Below the pieces are notes generated by a model. That model was not told where the DNA came from. It searched no databases and was given only the letters and a program-made list of their open reading frames with translations. From Planctomycetota bacterium (GTDB lineage: Bacteria; Planctomycetota; UBA1135; GCA-002686595): a DNA stretch of 64,000 bases. Positions within the stretch are counted from its first letter, which is position 1. The number at the start of each line of letters is the position of its first letter. The stretch covers positions 372,001 to 436,000 of the forward strand of contig JACKHV010000003.1 in the NCBI GenBank assembly GCA_020638835.1. The letters are read 5' to 3'. Both the position numbers and the translations under genes were made by a program. Positions 45,490-54,280 of this stretch are shown here, in pieces.

Positions 45490-46296
45490 ATGACTCCGAA
45501 GCCGACCCGACCCGCGAACCCCCGGCGCCAGCCCCAGGGCAAGAGCGAACCGAAGCTCCACACGACCACGCTCTGGCACCACCCGACCCAGCAGTACGGC
45601 GACAAGCGTATGGGGAACCCCGCGTACGTCGGCCGCACGCCGGTGCACGTGATCCACAACCTGCTCGCGCGTTACACCCGCGAGGACGACCTGGTCGTCG
45701 ATCCGTTCTGCGGCGGGGGGACGACGCTCGACGTGGCGCACGACCTCGGGCGCAAGGCGATCGGCTTCGACGTCGCGCCGAGCCGGCAGGACATCGAGAA
45801 GGCGGACGCGCGCGACCTTCCACTCTCGGACGGTGTCGCCGACTTCGTCTTCATGGACCCGCCGTACTCGACGCACATCAAGTACTCGGGCGACGAGGCC
45901 TGCATCGGCGAGCTGGACGCCTTCGACACGCGCTACTTCGAAGCGATGGCCGAGGTCTTCGGCGAGGTTCACCGCATCCTCCGCGATCGCCGCTACCTCG
46001 CCGTCTACGTGTCGGACACCTTCAAGAACAAGAAGGGCTTCGTCCCGATCGGCACGCACTTCATGGTGATGCTCGCGGAGCTCTTCGTGCCCGTCGACCA
46101 CATCTGCGTCGTGCGCGGCAACAAGAAGCTCGAGGACGCGCGCTTCCACAAGGCGGCGCTCGAGGAGAACTTCTACTTGCGCGGCTTCAACCACCTCCTG
46201 ATCTTCAAGAAGGAGGAGGGGTCCGACCCCGACGTCCGCAGCAGCGGCGAAGAGGGCCGGCTGAAGGGCGGGAAGAAGCGCCGACCGAAGCGCTGA
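45490..46296 (+). CDS. Orphan DNA methyltransferase (N6-adenine or N4-cytosine type)
   Basis: The product has 268 residues. VVDPFCGGGTTLDVAHDLGRKAIGFDV is the SAM-binding motif I region, preceded by a P-x-x-V-I-x-x-LL motif-X-like helix. FVFMDPPYS is the catalytic motif IV. Motifs thus run X, I, IV, the reverse half-order of beta-class enzymes. The C-terminal tail is lysine-rich (KGGKKRRPKR) and may bind DNA. No restriction endonuclease gene is adjacent, so it is an orphan; a role in RNA modification cannot be excluded. Confidence 0.8.
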   Translation: MTPKPTRPANPRRQPQGKSEPKLHTTTLWHHPTQQYGDKRMGNPAYVGRTPVHVIHNLLARYTREDDLVVDPFCGGGTTLDVAHDLGRKAIGFDVAPSRQDIEKADARDLPLSDGVADFVFMDPPYSTHIKYSGDEACIGELDAFDTRYFEAMAEVFGEVHRILRDRRYLAVYVSDTFKNKKGFVPIGTHFMVMLAELFVPVDHICVVRGNKKLEDARFHKAALEENFYLRGFNHLLIFKKEEGSDPDVRSSGEEGRLKGGKKRRPKR

Positions 46297-46329
46297 CGCG
46301 GTCGCGCGATCGGCTCGCCCGGGTGCCCC

Positions 46330-47592
46330 TCAGTCGCGCTCGGGGTCTTTCGTCGCCGCGTCGTCTTCGATCACGGCGTCGCGCGCGGACTCGTCCTCGA
46401 TCGCCGGCTCGATCGACTCCGGCGGCGCGTCCGGGACCGCCTGAGGAAGGGTCACCGGGTTCGCGTCGGGCGCGAGGAAGTCGGTCGCTTCCTCGTCGTC
46501 GGGGGCGGGCTTCGGCGGCGCTTCGACGTAGTCCGAGGCGCGCTTCGTCAGCGAGCTCGCGTTGTACATCGGCAGCTGGAATGCCCAGGCGCCGAGCTTC
46601 GCGTTGAGCGCGTCGACGTCGGCCTGCCGGGACTCCGGCGTGATCGACGCCTGCGCGTCGGGGTCGTCTGTGACCTCCGCGCCGTCGAACTCGGGCGCAC
46701 CATCGGGATCGGCGACGGCGCTGAGACGCGCCCAGTGCGTGTCGTCGACCGGGTAGACGTCGACGTCGAGCCGCACGCCGTCCCACGTCCAGAACGAGAC
46801 CTTGGTCGCCTGCGCGTCGCCGAAGTCCATCGACTCCGCGCGCGCGACGTCCTCGAGCTTCAAGTACTCGAGCGCGGAACCGAGCCCGTCGGGCGCGGAG
46901 ACGTAGCGCAGTTTGCGGTCGCCGAGCTCGTGGTAGGTGTAGTGCGCGTCGCCCGCGTCGGCCTTCGAGACCGTCAGCACTTCGCCGTCCGCGTGCGTGA
47001 CGCGCGCGGCGCGAATGCGGTCGCGTCCGATCTTCAGGATCTGCTTGTCGATCCAGTCCGCCGCCGCCGTCGGCAGGTCGAGGCCGTCGAACGAGACGAG
47101 CCACGTCTGGTTCTCGCCGCTGCGGCGCGTGAAGACCTGTTGGGTGCGCCCGCTGCCGCTGCGCTTGCCCAGGACGAGCGATGCGAGCGCCTTCCCGTTC
47201 GAGCCGGTGACGTCGAGCCGGCGCCACTGCTTGTCGTCGGCCGCCGGCGGATCCTCGAGTCCGAGCCGTTCGTGGAGCATCGGATCGTCCGTCTTCTTGT
47301 CGACGATCTCGGCGCCGCCGACGGAGAGCAGCAGTGTGCGCAGCTTGCCGAGGTCGACCGGATAGCCGCCCTTGGCCGTCAGGCCCCAGCTCTCGCCCTC
47401 GCGCTCGAGCCGGTAGCCGCCGTCCGCGTACGCGACTTCGATCGTCTGTGCGCCGTTCACGTCGAAGCCCGGAACGTACAGGCCCGTGGCCTCTTCCGAG
47501 ACTTCCGTGCGCGGGCCGCCGCCGAGCATCACGCCCGCGGTGATCAGGCCCGCCGCGACCACGCCGCCGATCAGAATCGTCTTCGAGTTCAT
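46330..47592 (-). CDS. DUF4340 protein of a Gld-like ABC operon
   Basis: The product has 420 residues. A hydrophobic N-terminal segment (about 5-25, TILIGGVVAAGLITAGVML) is followed by YVPGFDVNGAQTIEVAYADGGYRLEREGESW, which fits DUF4340. Two related halves are visible (GYRLEREGESWGLT... and RLDV...). The C-terminus is acidic. The start at 47592 has AAGGAG upstream. It is the last gene of a four-gene minus-strand operon, 17 bases after the GldG-like gene, which is the usual position for DUF4340 genes. Confidence 0.83.
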   Translation of the reverse strand: MNSKTILIGGVVAAGLITAGVMLGGGPRTEVSEEATGLYVPGFDVNGAQTIEVAYADGGYRLEREGESWGLTAKGGYPVDLGKLRTLLLSVGGAEIVDKKTDDPMLHERLGLEDPPAADDKQWRRLDVTGSNGKALASLVLGKRSGSGRTQQVFTRRSGENQTWLVSFDGLDLPTAAADWIDKQILKIGRDRIRAARVTHADGEVLTVSKADAGDAHYTYHELGDRKLRYVSAPDGLGSALEYLKLEDVARAESMDFGDAQATKVSFWTWDGVRLDVDVYPVDDTHWARLSAVADPDGAPEFDGAEVTDDPDAQASITPESRQADVDALNAKLGAWAFQLPMYNASSLTKRASDYVEAPPKPAPDDEEATDFLAPDANPVTLPQAVPDAPPESIEPAIEDESARDAVIEDDAATKDPERD

Positions 47593-47609
47593 CGTCCTGC
47601 TCCGCTCCT

Positions 47610-49490
47610 TCAGTTCGCCTTGCGGAAGGCCCAGACGCCGAGCGCCAGCAGCGCGATGAGCGCCGGCAGGGCGAAGTTCCACGCCTTGACCTCGACCTCG
47701 AGCTTGTCGATGTCCTTGTCGAGCTGCCGCTGCACGTTGCGCAGCTTCTTGCGCGTCTCGAGCTGCTCGGCGCGTGCATCGTCGATCGCCTGACGTTGTT
47801 CCGGCGTGACGATCATGCCGGAGACGGCGCCCTGCTTCTCCTTCTGCAGCTCGTCGATGCGGGCCTGGATCTCGTCGAGGCGCGCGTCCAGCTCCTGCTT
47901 CTCCTGGCGGAACTCGGCTTCGGCGGCTTCCTGGAGCTTCTCGACCTTCGTGAACGGGCGACGCGACAGACCGCGGCTGCGCAGGCTGATCAAGTCGTCG
48001 TTACCGGCGAAGTTGTCGAGCGCGGCGAGCAGGAGGTTCGCGTTGTCCGAGACCGGCGACGCGATGCGTTGGCCGAGGATGTTGCGGATCTGCACCCACA
48101 TCTGGTCCTGCAGGTGGTCGGCGTCCGCGACCATCAGCACGGAGATGCGCGGCGCGCCGTCCTTGTGCGCGGTCACCAGCTCGGGGGCCGTCTCGCCCTC
48201 TTCGAGCTCGGGCGGACCGTCCGGGTACGCGCTGCGCGTGGGGCCGCCGATGCGCGCGGCGACGGTCAACGGCTTGCCGTCGGGAACGAAGGCGTCGAGT
48301 AGCGCCGGCGGGTTCGGCGACATCGCGATCGACACGCGTTCGATGCGCATCGAGTCCTCGGACGTCTGCAGCAGGGGAGTGAAGGTCGTCGTCGCGTCGG
48401 CCGTCGGCTCGAGTACGCCGGCCGTGTGCATGATCACTTCCTTCAGCTCGGAGACCGCCGGGTCGGTCGAGTCCATCCCGTCCGGCTTGATGCTGAAGAT
48501 CGCGACGTAGTCGATGCCTTCACCCTGCCAGCCGACCTGCATCGCGTTCTCGCGATCGGCGGCGAGTTGTTCGGGATCCATCTGCACGCCCCACGCCTCG
48601 AGCAGCGGGCCGAGGTCGGACGCGCGGTCGGCCGAGATGTAGGACATCTGGTCCTGCGGGTTGATCTCGTCGGTGTCCGACTCGCAGAAGGGGTCGTAGT
48701 AGACGATCAGGCGGCCGCCGCCGAGCACGAACTGGTCGATGGCGTACAGCAGGCTGTCGCCGAAGTTCTGCGGGTGGATCAGCACGAGGATGTCGATGTC
48801 GGCCGGCAGGCTCGTGTCGCCACGCTCGACCCACTCGACGTCGAACGAGTTCTGCAACTGGTCGACGATCATCCAAGCGGGGCGCCCGGACTGCTGGACC
48901 ATCGGGTTGCCGGGTTGCGCGCGGATCGGGAGCGAGCTGAACACGCCGACGCGCGGACGCTCGGGGTGGTCGAGCGCGTAGACCAGCTTGGTCAGGTCGT
49001 GCTCGAGGAAGCTCTCGCGCTGCGGGTCGAAGAAGGCGATCACTTCCTCGCCGTCGGTCGAGTTGGTGCCCGCGAGACCGAAGTACAGCTTGTCGCGCCC
49101 GCCGGGGACGCGCGCACCGCGCAGACCGTAGCCGACCGCTTCGTCCTCGGTCTCGGAGAAGGGTTCGGGGTCCTTGATCTCGAGCGTGATGTGGCCCTTC
49201 GAGAGCGACGCGTAGCGCTCGAGCAGTTCCTCGACGCGCTGCGCGTACGAGCGCGCCGTCTGCGCGCCATCCGCTTCCGCGGCGACGCCTTCGGAGAAGT
49301 AGAAGCGCAGTTTGATGTCGTCTTCGAGCGACCCGAGGATGTTCTCGGTGCCCTCGGAGAGCGTGTAGAGCCCTTCCTCGGTCAAGTCGATGCGCTTCGG
49401 CGACACGGCTTCGCCGAAGACGAAGTTCACGCCGAAGAACAGCGCGGCGACGACGAGGACGGCCAGCAGGGAGTTCAGCTTCTTGGTCAT
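47610..49490 (-). CDS. GldG-like ABC transporter auxiliary protein
   Basis: The product has 626 residues. One N-terminal helix (about 6-27) and one C-terminal helix (about 602-622) frame a large extracytoplasmic part. The N-terminal region KRIDLTEEGLYTLSEGTENIL...LRFYFSEG is typical of the GldG/ABC_transp_aux family. A coiled-coil segment (about 520-600, EKLQEAAEAEFRQEKQELD and onward) precedes the last helix. GAGGAG lies before the ATG. It works with the upstream permease and ATPase; in Bacteroidota related proteins are needed for gliding, which is not implied here. Confidence 0.88.
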   Translation of the reverse strand: MTKKLNSLLAVLVVAALFFGVNFVFGEAVSPKRIDLTEEGLYTLSEGTENILGSLEDDIKLRFYFSEGVAAEADGAQTARSYAQRVEELLERYASLSKGHITLEIKDPEPFSETEDEAVGYGLRGARVPGGRDKLYFGLAGTNSTDGEEVIAFFDPQRESFLEHDLTKLVYALDHPERPRVGVFSSLPIRAQPGNPMVQQSGRPAWMIVDQLQNSFDVEWVERGDTSLPADIDILVLIHPQNFGDSLLYAIDQFVLGGGRLIVYYDPFCESDTDEINPQDQMSYISADRASDLGPLLEAWGVQMDPEQLAADRENAMQVGWQGEGIDYVAIFSIKPDGMDSTDPAVSELKEVIMHTAGVLEPTADATTTFTPLLQTSEDSMRIERVSIAMSPNPPALLDAFVPDGKPLTVAARIGGPTRSAYPDGPPELEEGETAPELVTAHKDGAPRISVLMVADADHLQDQMWVQIRNILGQRIASPVSDNANLLLAALDNFAGNDDLISLRSRGLSRRPFTKVEKLQEAAEAEFRQEKQELDARLDEIQARIDELQKEKQGAVSGMIVTPEQRQAIDDARAEQLETRKKLRNVQRQLDKDIDKLEVEVKAWNFALPALIALLALGVWAFRKAN

Positions 49491-49502
49491 GTCGGGAGCT
49501 CC

Positions 49503-50237
49503 TCAGTCGGCCTTGCTGACGCTCAGGGTGATCGCGTTGGCCACGAGGCAGCCGACGAGCAGGGTTCCGAAGTAGACGATGTCGCGCAGGTCGATGATGC
49601 CCTTCGTGATCTGGTCGAAGTGCGCTTGCACGCTGAAGCTGGCGACGTTCTCGGCGACCCACTCGGGGAAGACGCTGCGCACGATGTTCAGCACCCAGTC
49701 GCTGCCCGCCGCGACGAGCACCGCGCAGCCGAGCGCGGAGAGCACGAACGCGATCACCTGGTTGCGCGTCAGCGAGGAGATCAGCGATCCGATCGCGAGG
49801 TAGGAGCCCGCCATCAGGAAGCTGCCGATGTAGCTCGCGACGATCACGCCGTTGTCGGGGTCACCGAGCACGTTGACCGTGATCCACACCGGGAAGGTCA
49901 GCGCGAGCGCGATCCCCGCGAAGCACCACGCGGCGAGGAACTTGCCGAAGACCGCTTGCGTCGTCGAGATCGGCAGCGTCATCAGGAGCTCGATCGTTCC
50001 GGAGCTGCGTTCCTCCGACCACAGGCGCATCGAGATCGCCGGGATCAGGAACAGGTACAGCCACGGGTGGAAGAAGAAGAACGACATCAGGTCGGCCTGA
50101 CCGCGTTCGTAGAAGTTGCCGATGTTGAAGGTCGTGATGCCCGTGAAGAGCAGGAACACGACGATGAACACGTAGGCGACCGGTGTGGCGAAGTAGCCGC
50201 CGAGTTCGCGCTTGAAGACGGTGAGGGTCTTGGACAT
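49503..50237 (-). CDS. ABC-2 permease, GldF-like
   Basis: The product is a 244-residue protein with about six transmembrane segments. It begins MSKTLTVFKRELGGYFATPVAYVFIVVFL, and WSEERSSGTIELLMTLPIS is the hallmark cytoplasmic segment of the ABC-2/GldF group. It starts 11 bases after the ATPase gene with GAGGAA as ribosome binding site and is followed 12 bases later by the GldG-like gene. The substrate is unknown. Confidence 0.88.
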   Translation of the reverse strand: MSKTLTVFKRELGGYFATPVAYVFIVVFLLFTGITTFNIGNFYERGQADLMSFFFFHPWLYLFLIPAISMRLWSEERSSGTIELLMTLPISTTQAVFGKFLAAWCFAGIALALTFPVWITVNVLGDPDNGVIVASYIGSFLMAGSYLAIGSLISSLTRNQVIAFVLSALGCAVLVAAGSDWVLNIVRSVFPEWVAENVASFSVQAHFDQITKGIIDLRDIVYFGTLLVGCLVANAITLSVSKAD

Positions 50238-50248
50238 CGATCGGTTCC

Positions 50249-51187
50249 TCAGCTGCGCTCGTTCCCGGCGGTGACGGTGCGGAAGACTTCGTCGAGACGG
50301 CCCGACTCGACGGACAGGTGGTCGACTTCCCAGCCGCGTTGGTGCGCGAGGCTCGAGAGTCCGCCGAGGATCGCAGCGTCCTCGTTCGGGTAGATGCGGT
50401 AGCGCGTGTGACCCTCGGGCGCGTCGAGCGGTTCGACGCGCGCGACGCCCGCGATGCCGGTCAGCGCCTCGCGCGCGTCCTGCGCGCCGTCGAGCGTCAG
50501 CGTCACCGCGCCGTGCGCCGGGTCCATCGCCTGCAGCTCGGCCGGCGTGCCGTCGAAGCGCAGCTTGCCGTGCGCGATGATGATCGCCCGCGTGCAGACG
50601 GCGGAGACTTCCTCGAGGATGTGCGTCGAGAGCACGATCACCTTGTCCTTCGACATCTCGAGGATCAGCTGGCGGACGTCGTGCTTCTGGTTCGGGTCCA
50701 GGCCGTCCGTCGGTTCGTCGAGGATCAGGACGTCCGGATCGTGCACGATCGCTTGCGCAAGGCCGACGCGGCGCTTGAAGCCCTTCGACAGCGTGTCGAT
50801 GCGGCGGCGCAGCACTTCCTCGATGTGCACGCGCGAGACGACGCGTTCGATCGCCGCCTTGCGTTCCCCGGACGGGATCCCGCGCGCCTCGGCGACGAAC
50901 TTGAGCAGCCCGAGCGCCGTCATGTCGCCGTACAGCGGAGCGCCCTCCGGCAGGTAGCCGATCCGCTTCTGCGCCGCGATCGGGTCCTTCGTCACGTCGT
51001 GCCCGCAGACGCGGGCCGTTCCGGAGGTCGGGTCGAGGAAGCCGGTGACCATCTTCATGGTGGTCGATTTGCCGGCGCCGTTCGGGCCGAGGAAGCCGAG
51101 GACCTCGCCGCGTCCGACGTCGAAGGTCACGTCGTCGACCGCGGTGAGCGCTCCGAAGCGCTTGGTCAGGTGCTGGATCTCGATCAT
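50249..51187 (-). CDS. ABC transporter ATP-binding protein, GldA-like
   Basis: The product has 312 residues. It begins MIEIQHLTKRFGALTAVDDV, with Walker A GPNGAGKST, Q-loop YLPEGAPLYGDMT, signature LSKGF, Walker B VLILDEPTDGLDPNQ and H-switch STHILEEV. The C-terminal 90 residues form the extension usual in GldA-type ATPases. The frame remains open far upstream (to 53605) but that part is antisense to the ZIP-ArsP gene; the ATG at 51187 gives the family N-terminus. It heads the operon with permease, GldG-like and DUF4340 proteins. Confidence 0.9.
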   Translation of the reverse strand: MIEIQHLTKRFGALTAVDDVTFDVGRGEVLGFLGPNGAGKSTTMKMVTGFLDPTSGTARVCGHDVTKDPIAAQKRIGYLPEGAPLYGDMTALGLLKFVAEARGIPSGERKAAIERVVSRVHIEEVLRRRIDTLSKGFKRRVGLAQAIVHDPDVLILDEPTDGLDPNQKHDVRQLILEMSKDKVIVLSTHILEEVSAVCTRAIIIAHGKLRFDGTPAELQAMDPAHGAVTLTLDGAQDAREALTGIAGVARVEPLDAPEGHTRYRIYPNEDAAILGGLSSLAHQRGWEVDHLSVESGRLDEVFRTVTAGNERS

Positions 51188-51457
51188 GTGCTGCGAGGGG
51201 GCTGGAGTCCCGATTCGAGGCGCTCGCGGGGTGCGAGCGCAGGTCCGCCGCGAGAAGCGAGCGGGCGATTCTAGGGGCCGGGGCGGGCCGGGCAAGGATC
51301 GCGGGGGGGCCCTCGCTACGTCGCGCCGACTTCGCCGTTGGCGCCGCGACGGTCCGAATCCGCGCTGTGGGAGGGCCGGGGCGGTCGCTATCATGCTCCG
51401 CCCGAAAGACGCCGCAGAGCCTCGGCGCCCCCGGAACCCACCCCCAGAGAGAGACTC

Positions 51458-52249
51458 ATGACACTGCTCAACGCACTGATCCTCGCGGCCGCGGCGAACC
51501 CCGTCGCGGAAGCGCCCCAGCCGAACCTCGAGCTCGCTCCCGTGCTCACGCCGGAAGACGCCGAGAACCTCAACGAGTGGACCGGCTCGTTCAACGCCGG
51601 CGGCACGATCTCCACCGGCAACACCTCGCGCAAGAGCGCGAACGCCGCGCTCGACATGCAGCGCCGCGGCGAGAAGGACCGCTGGACCATCGGTGCGTCC
51701 TGGAACTACGGCCAGGAGAAAGACCTCGCCACCGGCATCAAGACGACCTCGCAGCGTCGCTTCGGCGCCGCCATCCAGTACGACTACTTCCTCAGCGAGA
51801 AGTCGTACGCGCTCGCGAACGCCGCCGGCGAGAACGACCTGCTCGCGGACCTGCGCCTGCGCGGCACGGTCGGCGTCGGTTACGGCTACCAGTTCGCGGA
51901 AGAGGAGAACTGGAAGCTCGCGACCGAGCTCGGCGTCGGTTGGTACAAGAAGGACTACTACAACAGCCCCGACGAGGAGTACCCCAACGCGCGCTTCGCG
52001 TACAACTGGGAAGCCCGCTTCGGCAAGGGCGAGGCGAAGAATTGGGTCGCCGCGCAGGACTTCAACGTGCTGCCCAGCCTCGAGGACGGCGACCAGGTGT
52101 ACACGCGCCTCGACACGCGTCTGCGCTACGACATGAGCGCCGCCTGGTTCCTGCAGCTGCAGCACATCTGGGAGTGGGACAACGTTCCCGCCCCGGGCCT
52201 GCGCCGCAACGACAACCGCGTGCTCGCGTCGATCGGCTACAGCTTCTGA
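51458..52249 (+). CDS. DUF481 outer-membrane-type protein
   Basis: The product has 263 residues. AGAGAGAG precedes the ATG at 51458, which opens a short leader (MTLLNALILAAAANPVAEA). The body shows alternating beta-strand sequences with the family pattern WTGSFNAGGTISTGNTSRKSANA at the start, followed by RRGEKDRWTIGASWNYG, and ends NDNRVLASIGYSF. DUF481 proteins are predicted beta-barrels of unknown function. A strong terminator follows. Confidence 0.85.
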   Translation: MTLLNALILAAAANPVAEAPQPNLELAPVLTPEDAENLNEWTGSFNAGGTISTGNTSRKSANAALDMQRRGEKDRWTIGASWNYGQEKDLATGIKTTSQRRFGAAIQYDYFLSEKSYALANAAGENDLLADLRLRGTVGVGYGYQFAEEENWKLATELGVGWYKKDYYNSPDEEYPNARFAYNWEARFGKGEAKNWVAAQDFNVLPSLEDGDQVYTRLDTRLRYDMSAAWFLQLQHIWEWDNVPAPGLRRNDNRVLASIGYSF

Positions 52250-52269
52250 GCCGAGACGCTCGAACGGAT

Positions 52270-52305
52270 CGCGGGCCGGCGGGGGACAGTCCTCGCCGGC
52301 CCGCG
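52270..52305. terminator. Strong hairpin terminator
   Basis: A 12-bp perfect stem (CGCGGGCCGGCG with CGCCGGCCCGCG) encloses a 12-base loop, 20 bases after the DUF481 stop. Confidence 0.75.
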
Positions 52306-52342
52306 GCACGTCTCGGGCGCTCGAATTGGTAGATTCCCCGCC

Positions 52343-54187
52343 ATGGACGAACGTCTGCTGCTGTTCATCGCGCTGCTCTTCGCGGCGAGCCTGATCGGCA
52401 TGTTGCCGCCGCTCGTCCGTCGTTGGAGCGACCGTGGACTGCACAACTTCGTCGCGGCCTCGGCCGGCATCTTCCTCGGGACGGTCTTCCTGCACCTCCT
52501 TCCGGAGCTCGCGGGAGGCGACTCGCACGGCCACGCGCACGTGCACGCATCCGTCGACTCCTCGATGCCGTGGGCCGCGGCGCTCGTCGGCTTCCTCGGT
52601 TTGTTCCTGATCGAAAAGGTCTGGATGCGCGGCAAGCCGGGCGCCGACGGCCACACGCTGGTGTGGGTCTCGACGTACGTCGGTCTGTCGGTGCACGCGT
52701 TCACGGCGGGACTCGGACTCGCCGCGCTGCTCGAGCACCCCGAGCTCTCCGTTGCCGTCGTCGCGATCCTCTGGCACAAGCTGACCGAGTGCTTCTCGCT
52801 CTCCTCCGTCATGCGGCTCGCGGGTGCGCCGGCGAAGCGACACTTCGCGATGCTCGGACTGTTCGCGTGCATCACGCCCGCGGGGTTGTTGATCGGAGCG
52901 CAGCTCGCGGGCATCGACGCGCACGCGAACGCCGCGCTCACGGGGCTCGCCGCGGGCACCTTCCTGTACGTCGCCGTCTGCGACCTGCTGCCCGAAGTCT
53001 TCCACCACTTCGACCGCCGCACGCCGCGCGTGATCGCGCTCGTGGCGGGGGTGGTCGCGTCCGCGCTCGCGCCCGAGTTCGAGAGCTTCGACGCGCTGAT
53101 CGCATCCTGCCGGCACTTCGGCGACGAGGCGCTCGCGACCTTCCTCGCGATGGCGCCGTACTTGTTGCTCGGTTTCGCCGTCGCGGGGCTCGTGCAGGTC
53201 TTCCTCGAGCCGGCGGCGCTGCAACGCTGGTTGAAGGGCGAGGGCGCGAAACCGATCGCGACCGCGTCCGTGCTCGGCGCGCCGCTGCCGCTCTGCTCGT
53301 GCTCGGTGATCCCGGTCGCGTCGGGCTTGCGCAAGGCGGGCGCGGGGAAAGGGCCGACCAGCGCCTTCCTGATCGCGACGCCGGAGACGGGCGTCGATTC
53401 GGTCAGCGTGACCTGGGCGCTCTTCGACCCGGTGATGGCCGTCGTGCGGCCGGTCGCGTCCGTGCTCTCGGCGCTCGTGACGGGCTTGGCGGTGGGCCTC
53501 TTCGCGAAGAGCGCGAACGACGACGAGCCGAACGCCGGTCTCGACGCAGCGGTCGCGAATCCGTGCTGCTCGAACGCGGAGGAGGCCGAGGGTACGCACG
53601 TGCACGACGAAACGCCCCGCCTGCGCCGCGCGGCGCGCTTCGCCTTCGTCGACATGGTCGACGACCTCGCCGGCGCCCTGCTCGTCGGCATCCTGCTCAG
53701 CGCCCTGATCGCCGCGTGGGTCCCCGCGGACTGGTTCGACAGCCCGCTACTCGCCGGCTCGGGCGCGATCTTCGTGATGCTGATCGTCGGCGTGCCGATC
53801 TACGTCTGCGCCGCGGCCTCGACGCCGATCGCGGCCACCTTGTTGCTGAAGGGGCTGTCGCCGGGCGCCGTGCTCGTGTTCCTGCTGGCGGGGCCCGCGA
53901 CGAACCTCGCGACCTTGGCGGTGATGGGGAAGAGCCTGGGCAAGCGCGCGCTGGGCGTGCACCTCGGCGTGTTGGTGGTGGTGACGCTGGTGCTGGGCTT
54001 CGCGACGGACGCGCTCTACGAGAGCTTCGGATTCGCCTCCTACGCACGCATCGGGGAGGGGCACGAAGGACACGCGGGTTGGTTCGCGCACGCCTGCGCG
54101 CTGCTGCTCGCGCTCTTGTTCCTGGCGTCCTTCTGGCGCCGCTGGGCCAAGCGCCCCGCACAGGTCGAGCCCGCGCACGCGCACTGA
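52343..54187 (+). CDS. Fusion of ZIP metal transporter and ArsP/SO_0444-type permease
   Basis: The product has 614 residues. Residues 1-about 240 are a ZIP transporter: AGIFLGTVFLHLLPEL, a histidine-rich loop (HGHAHVHA), the metal-site helices VGLSVHAFTAG and WHKLTECF, and VAVCDLLPEVFHHF. From about 265 to the end it is a permease of the ArsP/DUF318 family: APYLLLGFAVAGLVQ, APLPLCSCSVIPVASGLRKAG (CSC near residue 315), SAFLIATPETGVDS and a second half with GVPIYVCAAASTPIAATLL. The SO_0444 group is linked to copper/zinc efflux. A histidine- and cysteine-containing linker (CCSN, HVHD) lies between the permease halves. Confidence 0.88.
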   Translation: MDERLLLFIALLFAASLIGMLPPLVRRWSDRGLHNFVAASAGIFLGTVFLHLLPELAGGDSHGHAHVHASVDSSMPWAAALVGFLGLFLIEKVWMRGKPGADGHTLVWVSTYVGLSVHAFTAGLGLAALLEHPELSVAVVAILWHKLTECFSLSSVMRLAGAPAKRHFAMLGLFACITPAGLLIGAQLAGIDAHANAALTGLAAGTFLYVAVCDLLPEVFHHFDRRTPRVIALVAGVVASALAPEFESFDALIASCRHFGDEALATFLAMAPYLLLGFAVAGLVQVFLEPAALQRWLKGEGAKPIATASVLGAPLPLCSCSVIPVASGLRKAGAGKGPTSAFLIATPETGVDSVSVTWALFDPVMAVVRPVASVLSALVTGLAVGLFAKSANDDEPNAGLDAAVANPCCSNAEEAEGTHVHDETPRLRRAARFAFVDMVDDLAGALLVGILLSALIAAWVPADWFDSPLLAGSGAIFVMLIVGVPIYVCAAASTPIAATLLLKGLSPGAVLVFLLAGPATNLATLAVMGKSLGKRALGVHLGVLVVVTLVLGFATDALYESFGFASYARIGEGHEGHAGWFAHACALLLALLFLASFWRRWAKRPAQVEPAHAH

Positions 54188-54280
54188 TCGACGCCTGCGG
54201 CGCGCGCCCGGGACCGCTACGCGCTCGCGGTTCGGGCGCGCTCGGACGATCCCCGTTGCGCGCGGACCGTCCGCCTCGCG

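Noticed and set aside
51188..53605. Very long N-terminal extension of the GldA-like ATPase
   Set aside because: The 1118-codon frame extends antisense through DUF481 and ZIP-ArsP genes. The ATPase family N-terminus begins at 51187.
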